Below, one piece after another: positions 1 through 5,113 of a DNA stretch of 5,113 bases. Both the position numbers and the translations under genes were made by a program. The notes beneath the pieces are model-generated. The model ran no database searches. It saw nothing but the letters and a program-made list of their open reading frames with translations, and was not told the DNA's origin. The DNA comes from Proteiniphilum sp. (GTDB lineage Bacteria > Bacteroidota > Bacteroidia > Bacteroidales > Dysgonomonadaceae), in the NCBI GenBank assembly GCA_012728465.1, contig JAAYFB010000316.1, positions 1 through 5,113 on the forward strand. The letters run 5' to 3'. The stretch's first letter is position 1, and each line of letters begins with the position of its first letter.

Positions 1-326
1 AAATGTACCTTTATCGACTGTCGGTAAAGGTCTTGAAAAACTAACATAATGCTTTGAAGATGTTCCTCCCTATTGTTTTTTAATAAAAGGCTTACAACGC
101 TTTCAAATACTTCAGACCATTCGCCCCCTGAGGCAGTTAGAATCAGTTCCCTTTTTTTGTCTTTCGAAACCAATGGATTAGCCAAGGCCGTATTGAATCC
201 TTTTACATTGGCAATAACGCCCGTAATAAGCTTAGACTTTTCGTATGCCTCTTCGGTCATATTCATTTCCTGAACATATTCCAAAAATGCCACTGCATAT
301 CTTGTAGCTACTAACCCTGTATTCAT
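1..326 (-). CDS. atpH: ATP synthase F1 subunit delta (AtpH), N-terminal part, cut by window edge
   Basis: Delta (OSCP-like) links the top of the F1 head to the b-subunit stalk and is part of the stator. An open frame starts at the ATG at 326-324 and stays open for 108 codons to position 1, so the C-terminal part lies outside the window. It begins MNTGLVATRYAVAFLEYV, the usual delta start in which an early Arg-Tyr-Ala opens helix 1 of the N-terminal six-helix domain. Residues near 50-61 read NPLVSKDKKRELI, matching the family's N-P-x-(3)-K-x-K segment, and LLLKNNREEHLQSI (about 81-94) matches the family helix LL-x-(2)-(N/G)-R. A Shine-Dalgarno AAGGAA at 337-332 sits 5 bases before the ATG, and the atpF stop is 17 bases upstream. 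Identification rests on these motifs and on position in the operon. A full-length protein of about 180 residues is expected from the family. Confidence 0.93.
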   Translation of the reverse strand, partial: MNTGLVATRYAVAFLEYVQEMNMTEEAYEKSKLITGVIANVKGFNTALANPLVSKDKKRELILTASGGEWSEVFESVVSLLLKNNREEHLQSIMLVFQDLYRQSIKVH

Positions 327-343
327 ATTTGTTCCTTAATGTT

Positions 344-844
344 TTACGACAAATTAATTTCATCTACCAAACGAGAAATCATATCCATCTGTTCGTCTTT
401 CTCTTTCAGATTTTTCCTCAATACCTTTTCGGCAATATCAACAGATAATAAAGCAATTTCACGCCTCATATCTGACAATGCAGCCTCTTTTTCTTGATTA
501 ATCTGTTTTCGAGCAACTTCCACAATGTGTTTTGCCTCTTTTGCGGCCTCCTCTTTAGCCTTCTCTAAAATAATGTCGCGTCGTTGAGTAGCGGTTTTAA
601 TAATATGGGCATGCTCATCTTTTGCGCTAGCTATTATCTTTTCGCTATCTGTCTTAACTTCTTCCAGTTTTTTGTAGGCCATTTCTGCTGCAAGTATAGA
701 CTCATCAATATACTTCTTGCGTTTGTCTAACGCTTTGGTAATGATGGGAAACCCAAACTTTGATAATATAAAGAGAACAGCCCCAAAGGATATAAGCATC
801 CAAAAGAGTAGTCCCGTATCTGGTGTTAGTAAAGATGATGACAT
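344..844 (-). CDS. atpF: ATP synthase Fo subunit b (AtpF)
   Basis: Subunit b is the peripheral stalk: anchored in the membrane beside subunit a, it dimerises and reaches up to delta and alpha/beta to stop the head from turning. The 166-residue product is close to the family's usual size. A short N-terminus (LLTPDTGLLFW) leads into one membrane helix at about residues 11-34. From about 40 to 150 it is a charged Lys/Glu/Ala-rich helix with heptad-like spacing and few helix breakers, as expected of the b coiled coil. The C-terminal stretch DIAEKVLRKNLKEKD (136-150) resembles the delta-binding end seen across the family. The ATG at 844-842 is preceded by a Shine-Dalgarno AAGGAT (858-853) with an 8-base spacer. 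It begins 16 bases after atpE and ends 17 bases before atpH. There is only one b gene in the visible part, with no b' duplicate. Confidence 0.96.
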   Translation of the reverse strand: MSSSLLTPDTGLLFWMLISFGAVLFILSKFGFPIITKALDKRKKYIDESILAAEMAYKKLEEVKTDSEKIIASAKDEHAHIIKTATQRRDIILEKAKEEAAKEAKHIVEVARKQINQEKEAALSDMRREIALLSVDIAEKVLRKNLKEKDEQMDMISRLVDEINLS

Positions 845-860
845 AATTTATTATCCTTAG

Positions 861-1109
861 TTATAGAATGAAGCCTAACACTACAATAGCAAAAAGAGCA
901 ACACCCTCGATAAGAGCAGCCGAAATAATCATATTCATTCTAAGATCAGATCCTGCTTCTGGCTGGCGTGCAATTCCTTCGGCAGTGGTGGATCCAATTT
1001 TTCCAATTCCAATTCCTGCTGCTATTGTTGCGATACCTATAGCTAATGCTTTACCTATAACGCCTAATTCTAGCGTGCTTGCTACTTGTAATAATAATGA
1101 ACTTAACAT
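861..1109 (-). CDS. atpE: ATP synthase Fo subunit c, ring proteolipid (AtpE)
   Basis: Subunit c forms the membrane rotor ring that carries ions past subunit a. The 82-residue protein is a hairpin of two membrane helices, about 13-43 and 57-81, joined by the conserved polar loop with Arg48-Gln49-Pro50 that contacts gamma and epsilon. Helix 1 carries the glycine pattern GIGIGKIG (32-39) used for tight ring packing. The ion-carrying carboxylate is Glu68 in ALIEGVALFA. The residues after it are Gly-Val rather than the Ser/Thr pair of sodium-binding rings, and the helix-1 position 33 residues before it is Ile35 rather than Gln, so a proton-coupled ring is inferred. The first residues (MLSSLLLQVAST) could be a short leader, but I see no clear cleavage site. 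The ATG at 1109-1107 follows a 43-base A-rich gap after atpB. Confidence 0.97.
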   Translation of the reverse strand: MLSSLLLQVASTLELGVIGKALAIGIATIAAGIGIGKIGSTTAEGIARQPEAGSDLRMNMIISAALIEGVALFAIVVLGFIL

Positions 1110-1152
1110 AATGTCTTTTTTTAGTTTATATTGTTGTTATATTTTTTATTTA
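1110..1152 (-). promoter_or_regulatory. A-rich untranslated gap serving as atpE translation leader (inferred)
   Basis: This 43-base stretch between the atpB stop and the atpE ATG is the longest gap within the operon. Read on the minus strand it is almost free of G, with runs of A (CTAAAAAAAGACATT just before the ATG) and no strong Shine-Dalgarno or visible hairpin. Unstructured A-rich leaders support efficient initiation in Bacteroidota. As subunit c is needed in about ten or more copies per enzyme, raised translation here is a reasonable inference, but nothing in the sequence proves it. Confidence 0.4.
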
Positions 1153-2277
1153 TTATTCTATTGTTTGGACACTCTCTTTTGTCTCTCCCTCTGGGGTGCG
1201 TGCTAGTCCGATAAAGACTGCTGATAGGAGTGTGAATATATATGCTTGAATGAAGGCTACTAGTATTTCTAGAAGGCCAATGAAAATTCCAAATAGTATT
1301 GCTACCATTGTCATTGCTCCATTGGTGGCTGCACCAAGTTTAGCTGTTACAAATATCACGGATGTTAATCCTAATACAATTGAGTGTCCAGCAGTTATGT
1401 TGGCAAACAAACGTATCATCAACGCAAAAGGCTTAGTGATAGTTCCAATTATCTCAATAAGAGGCATGATTGGTGCGGGAGCCTTTAGCCAAGTGGGGAC
1501 GTCGGGCCAAAATATGTCTTTGTAATAGGCCTTTGAGCCTGTGAGATTGACTACCAAGAATGTGGTTAAGGCTAATACCAGTGTTACTGCAATATTTCCA
1601 GTTACGTTGGCTCCTCCTGGAAATATGGGAATAAGCCCCATCAAGTTGTTGAGCAGTATGAAGAAAAATATTGTGAGCAAAAATGGAGTAAACCTCTGAT
1701 ACTCTTTTCCGATAGATGGTTTTGCCACTTCATCCACAATGAATGTTACAACAATCTCTATCAGCCCAACTAGTCCTTTGCTAGTACTCATCGAGTCCCT
1801 TCGTTTGTAGAATTGAGCCACGCTCATCACTATCACTATCAGTAGTATGGATGTTAACACCAATGATGTAGCATTCTTAGTTAGCGATATATCAAAAGGT
1901 GCGATTTCTGCTCCTGATGAGTCCTTTTCCACAATCTTACCTGCATGTTTACCCTCTTGGGCAATGTAAAACTGATTGTACTTTGAGTTGGGGTTATGTA
2001 GCTCCGAAGATAGAAATATATTCCACCCACTCTCTTTGCTATGCAAAATGATGGGTAGGGGGATAGATATATCCTTGTCCTTCCACTTCATAAAGTGCCA
2101 TTCGTATGAGTCGCCAATGTGAGACATAATCATCTCTTTGACATTTATGTCTGTAGTCTCCTCAGTGTTTGTTTCAGCGACAGCCAACGTTGAAGCATCT
2201 TGTGCAGATACGTTGATAAATGACAAAAGCAATGATAGTGTAAAAAGCAGAATTATATTATTTGTTCTTTTCAGCAT
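1153..2277 (-). CDS. atpB: ATP synthase Fo subunit a (AtpB) with signal peptide and exported N-terminal region
   Basis: Subunit a forms the two half-channels for ions at the face of the c ring. At 374 residues it is about 100 longer than the E. coli protein (271). The extra length is N-terminal: a signal peptide (KR at 3-4, hydrophobic core 8-21, likely cleavage SA|Q at 25/26), then a polar region of about 110 residues to about 135 with WHFMKWKDKDISIPLP (60-75). The first core membrane helix is at about 136-156, with further helices around 167-182, 196-217, 226-246, 268-310 and 320-358. The essential arginine is Arg289 in KPFALMIRLFANITAGH. Gln344 in FIQAYIFTLL matches E. coli Gln252. His298 and Glu337 occupy the E. 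coli Glu219 and His245 places, a swapped pair. The ATG at 2277-2275 lies inside the end of the preceding gene (20-base overlap) and has no clear Shine-Dalgarno, so translational coupling is likely. Confidence 0.96.
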   Translation of the reverse strand: MLKRTNNIILLFTLSLLLSFINVSAQDASTLAVAETNTEETTDINVKEMIMSHIGDSYEWHFMKWKDKDISIPLPIILHSKESGWNIFLSSELHNPNSKYNQFYIAQEGKHAGKIVEKDSSGAEIAPFDISLTKNATSLVLTSILLIVIVMSVAQFYKRRDSMSTSKGLVGLIEIVVTFIVDEVAKPSIGKEYQRFTPFLLTIFFFILLNNLMGLIPIFPGGANVTGNIAVTLVLALTTFLVVNLTGSKAYYKDIFWPDVPTWLKAPAPIMPLIEIIGTITKPFALMIRLFANITAGHSIVLGLTSVIFVTAKLGAATNGAMTMVAILFGIFIGLLEILVAFIQAYIFTLLSAVFIGLARTPEGETKESVQTIE

Positions 2278-2692
2278 TTTCTAAATTTGATTGTTGTTTT
2301 TTATTTTGCTTATGCCAATTTTCGATTTGCACATACATATATGTTTCGAAGAATAGATATAATATATAAAAAGCCCCAAGCATTATTGCAAAGCTCCTGA
2401 TTTCGGCTCTATCTAAAAGCCAATAAATTAATCCTAGAATTAATGTGGTAAACATCTTTAACCCACGCTCCATCATCAATGTGCTTATTAGGCGTGTTGA
2501 GGTGTCGTACTTTACTCGCGACAATACACTAATAGAAATGCAACCTACTATAAAGAAGTAGATTGGAATAATAGGGTAGTCTTTAAACGCTAGTTCAGGG
2601 TGAAATTGTATCAATATCATCCATGAACCAAATCCAATGATGATTACAAATAGTGCTAGAAGTATATACAGTTTTTGTCTTAGCTTTTTCAT
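2258..2692 (-). CDS. Unnamed four-helix membrane protein in the atpI position
   Basis: The 144-residue product has four likely membrane helices at about 8-29, 40-58, 78-93 and 99-119, a positively charged start (MKKLRQK) and a polar Asn/Gln/Lys-rich tail (125-144). Charged residues between helices include a KYDTSTR segment (61-67) after helix 2 and LLDRAEIR (92-99) between helices 3 and 4. I recognise no catalytic motif. Its place directly before atpB, and its four-helix size, parallel AtpI of other bacteria (E. coli AtpI about 126 residues, four helices), which helps c-ring assembly. I see no clear sequence match to AtpI, so the equivalence is inference from context. Its ATG overlaps the atpC stop as ATGA, and its end overlaps the atpB start by 20 bases, so its translation is tied to both neighbours. 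This supports a real gene with a role in making or working the synthase. Confidence 0.85.
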   Translation of the reverse strand: MKKLRQKLYILLALFVIIIGFGSWMILIQFHPELAFKDYPIIPIYFFIVGCISISVLSRVKYDTSTRLISTLMMERGLKMFTTLILGLIYWLLDRAEIRSFAIMLGAFYILYLFFETYMYVQIENWHKQNKKQQSNLENAEKNK

Positions 2693-2943
2693 TTCTTAAA
2701 TGATTCTATGCACACGGTTACACTATTATTTTTTACTTCCACAAACCCGTCTATCACCTCTATTTCAGTAACCTTTCCTTTTGATGAAAATACTATCTTC
2801 CCTTTTGATAAAGAGGAAATAATTGGGCTATGATTTTTTAGAATGGTGAAGGCACCCTTACTGCCAGGCAGTGTGACTGTAGATACCATCCCCTCAAAGA
2901 TGCTCCCCTCAGGAGTGTATATTCTTAAAGCTATATTATCCAA
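2689..2943 (-). CDS. atpC: ATP synthase F1 subunit epsilon (AtpC), single-domain short form, TTG start
   Basis: Epsilon sits on the rotor, joining gamma to the c ring. The 84-residue product contains only the N-terminal beta-sandwich domain. Family marks are RIYTPEGSIFEG (7-18), the signature LPGSKGAFTILKNHSP (25-40), and IDGFVEVKNNSVTV (64-77). The C-terminal two-helix domain that makes up the last ~50 residues of the E. coli protein (138 residues) is absent. The frame ends in a normal TGA that overlaps the next ATG, so this looks like the natural length rather than a break, and short epsilon subunits are usual in Bacteroidota. The start is TTG at 2943-2941. No in-frame ATG or GTG lies nearby upstream, and AGGAGA at 2956-2951 gives a 7-base spacer to this TTG. 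It begins 11 bases after the atpD stop. Confidence 0.94.
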   Translation of the reverse strand: MDNIALRIYTPEGSIFEGMVSTVTLPGSKGAFTILKNHSPIISSLSKGKIVFSSKGKVTEIEVIDGFVEVKNNSVTVCIESFKK

Positions 2944-2954
2944 AGCAATATCTC

Positions 2955-2957
<3 letters not shown>
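2944..2957 (-). promoter_or_regulatory. Shine-Dalgarno for atpC, overlapping the atpD stop codon
   Basis: On the minus strand the bases read TAGGAGA followed by a 7-base spacer and TTG. The TAG is the atpD stop codon, so ribosomes ending atpD sit on the atpC binding site. It is the strongest Shine-Dalgarno in the operon and is what decides the TTG start of atpC. Confidence 0.75.
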
Positions 2958-4481
<1,524 letters not shown>

Positions 4482-4541
4482 CTATTATTTTTCGATTACA
4501 TAGATAAACCTATAAGTAGTTTGCTTTGTTTTCTATTCCCA

Positions 4542-4571
4542 CAAAATTAGCTAAACATATTAGCATAACAA
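4542..4571 (-). promoter_or_regulatory. Bacteroidota-type promoter for the atp operon
   Basis: On the minus strand, TAATTTTG (4549-4542) matches the Bacteroidota -7 element TAnnTTTG exactly. A TTG (4571-4569) lies 19 bases upstream, at the distance expected for the -33 element, although it is ATTG rather than the fuller TTTG. Transcription would begin near 4535, giving a leader of about 60 bases before the atpD ATG. It lies downstream of the terminator of the preceding gene, as needed for an independent operon. I saw no equal match elsewhere in this gap. Confidence 0.7.
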
Positions 4572-4610
4572 TAGATAAATGACAATCTAACATCTTTTTG
4601 AGTAATATGT

Positions 4611-4622
4611 ATTAATATTAAT
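4611..4622. repeat. Perfect 12-bp AT-only palindrome upstream of the atp promoter
   Basis: ATTAATATTAAT equals its own reverse complement and ends about 40 bases upstream of the -33 element. It could be a binding site for a dimeric regulator, but short AT palindromes arise easily in AT-rich DNA and I know of no regulator with this site. Confidence 0.3.
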
Positions 4623-4709
4623 TTTAAAAGATGACTTTTAGTATTGAAGTGTAGATGTATGTGGTATAGATTATTCTTTTGTATCTTTATTTATACTTTT
4701 TGCTTCAAA

Positions 4710-4750
4710 TCACAAAAAGGGCCACACCCTAAGGTGCCGCCCTTTTAAAA
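4710..4750 (-). terminator. Rho-independent terminator of the upstream gene
   Basis: The arms are 4715-4722 (AAAAGGGC) and 4739-4746 (GCCCTTTT), pairing over 8 bp. Inside lie a 2x2 internal loop and a second 4-bp stem, CACC (4725-4728) with GGTG (4733-4736), closed by a four-base loop. On the minus strand the hairpin is followed by a T run (complement of 4718-4714). It begins 52 bases after the stop of the upstream gene. The plus-strand reading also ends in TTTT, but then A-rich sequence and no plus-strand gene follow, so minus-strand use is preferred. Confidence 0.85.
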
Positions 4751-4764
4751 AAGCTATTACAGCC

Positions 4765-4784
4765 TGCCAACTATCTCATTGGCA
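4765..4784. repeat. Small inverted repeat 3' of the upstream gene
   Basis: TGCCAA (4765-4770) and TTGGCA (4779-4784) form a 6-bp stem with an 8-base loop, between the stop codon at 4799 and the terminator. No T run follows it. It may add 3'-end structure to the mRNA or be chance. Confidence 0.4.
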
Positions 4785-4798
4785 AAGCGTACAATTAT

Positions 4799-5113
4799 TT
4801 AGATAACATCTTTCTCCATATCCCCATCTTTGCTTTCGGCCGAAGATGTGTTTGCTAAATTAGAGGGTGTGATACCAATCTTACCTTTCGGTGATGTACC
4901 CTTATTGCTATCCTCCTTTTCGGTGGCTGGAATGGTCACTTGCTTGGTGGACTCGATATTTGCCTTGTCAACATTTAGTGCTGTGGGAGTTATGTTTTGC
5001 GAAGATTTCATTTCTTCGTCATCAGCATAAGACAAGTTTGCCCCACTTGTCGGAGCAATGTTTGTGTTGTCTTCGTTGTTCTCCTCTTTCTTTTTCAGCC
5101 TGTTGGTTTTGGC
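4799..5113 (-). CDS. C-terminal tail of an unidentified protein, cut by window edge
   Basis: The minus-strand frame ending in TAA at 4801-4799 is open without interruption to the window edge, giving 104 residues. The true start lies outside, although a TTG at 5035 could in principle start a small protein. The visible part begins AKTNRLKKKEENNEDN and is rich in Lys, Glu, Asp, Asn, Ser and Thr. It has no Cys, Trp, Phe or His and a single Tyr, so it is probably disordered and cytoplasmic. I recognise no family. Such tails occur at the ends of many larger Bacteroidota proteins (the DNA polymerase III gamma/tau subunit is one example), but nothing here selects one. The terminator 52 bases beyond the stop and the shared strand support it as a real gene, transcribed separately from the atp operon. 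Confidence 0.6.
   Translation of the reverse strand, partial: AKTNRLKKKEENNEDNTNIAPTSGANLSYADDEEMKSSQNITPTALNVDKANIESTKQVTIPATEKEDSNKGTSPKGKIGITPSNLANTSSAESKDGDMEKDVI

Noticed and set aside
868..1206. Plus-strand open frame opposite atpE and the end of atpB
   Set aside because: It is the mirror of two certain genes, with no family motif; the open frame follows from the codon pattern of the minus-strand genes.
1408..1415. TACGTTTG on the minus strand inside atpB, a match to the -7 consensus
   Set aside because: No TTG element at about 19 bases upstream, and it lies within a coding region; likely chance.
2689..2943. atpC as a frameshifted or truncated pseudogene
   Set aside because: The overlap of its TGA with the next ATG and the intact beta-sandwich motifs fit a naturally short epsilon.
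4625..4640. Hairpin TAAAAG-ATGA-CTTTTA as a possible second terminator or attenuator
   Set aside because: Only 6 bp, all but one A-T, in AT-rich DNA upstream of the predicted transcription start; too weak to support.
4830..5030. Plus-strand open frame with hydrophobic residues opposite the unidentified tail
   Set aside because: The minus-strand frame is longer, runs off the window edge, shares the strand of all other genes and is followed by a terminator; the plus-strand frame has none of these supports.

Overview
The window is most of an F-type (F1Fo) ATP synthase operon. Every recognisable gene lies on the minus strand, so the genes run from high to low coordinates. The layout atpD-atpC-(unnamed membrane gene)-atpB-atpE-atpF-atpH is the one I associate with Bacteroidota, most likely Bacteroidales. 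Four further signs agree with this: a promoter of the Bacteroidota type (TTG-N19-TAATTTTG) before atpD, a very short epsilon subunit with no C-terminal helices, a beta subunit with an extra ~25-residue insert, and a subunit a that carries a signal peptide and a long exported N-terminal region. Base composition is moderately AT-rich. I cannot name a genus.

Layout in transcription order. At the right edge (5113-4799) is the 3' end of an unidentified gene encoding a hydrophilic, probably disordered protein tail. It is followed by a Rho-independent terminator (about 4746-4714). The rest of the gap to 4473 holds AT-rich sequence and the operon promoter. Next come atpD (beta, complete), atpC (epsilon, TTG start with a strong Shine-Dalgarno), a four-helix membrane protein in the place where other phyla carry atpI, atpB (subunit a), atpE (subunit c), atpF (subunit b), and the first 108 codons of atpH (delta), cut by the left edge. 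Genes for alpha (atpA) and gamma (atpG) are absent here and would be expected beyond the left edge.

The genes are tightly packed: ATGA overlap between atpC and the membrane gene, 20-bp overlap between that gene and atpB, and gaps of 11, 43, 16 and 17 bases elsewhere. They read as one co-transcribed unit. The products build one machine: the membrane sector (a, b, c) passes ions through Arg289 of a and Glu68 of c, b and delta form the stator, and beta carries the catalytic sites with Walker A, the catalytic Glu and Walker B all intact. Subunit c lacks the usual sodium-binding residues, so protons are the likely coupling ion.

I found no mobile element, CRISPR array, tRNA or rRNA, and no credible undescribed system. 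The points most worth following are the unnamed membrane gene, the beta insert, the one-domain epsilon and the exported N-terminal region of subunit a.
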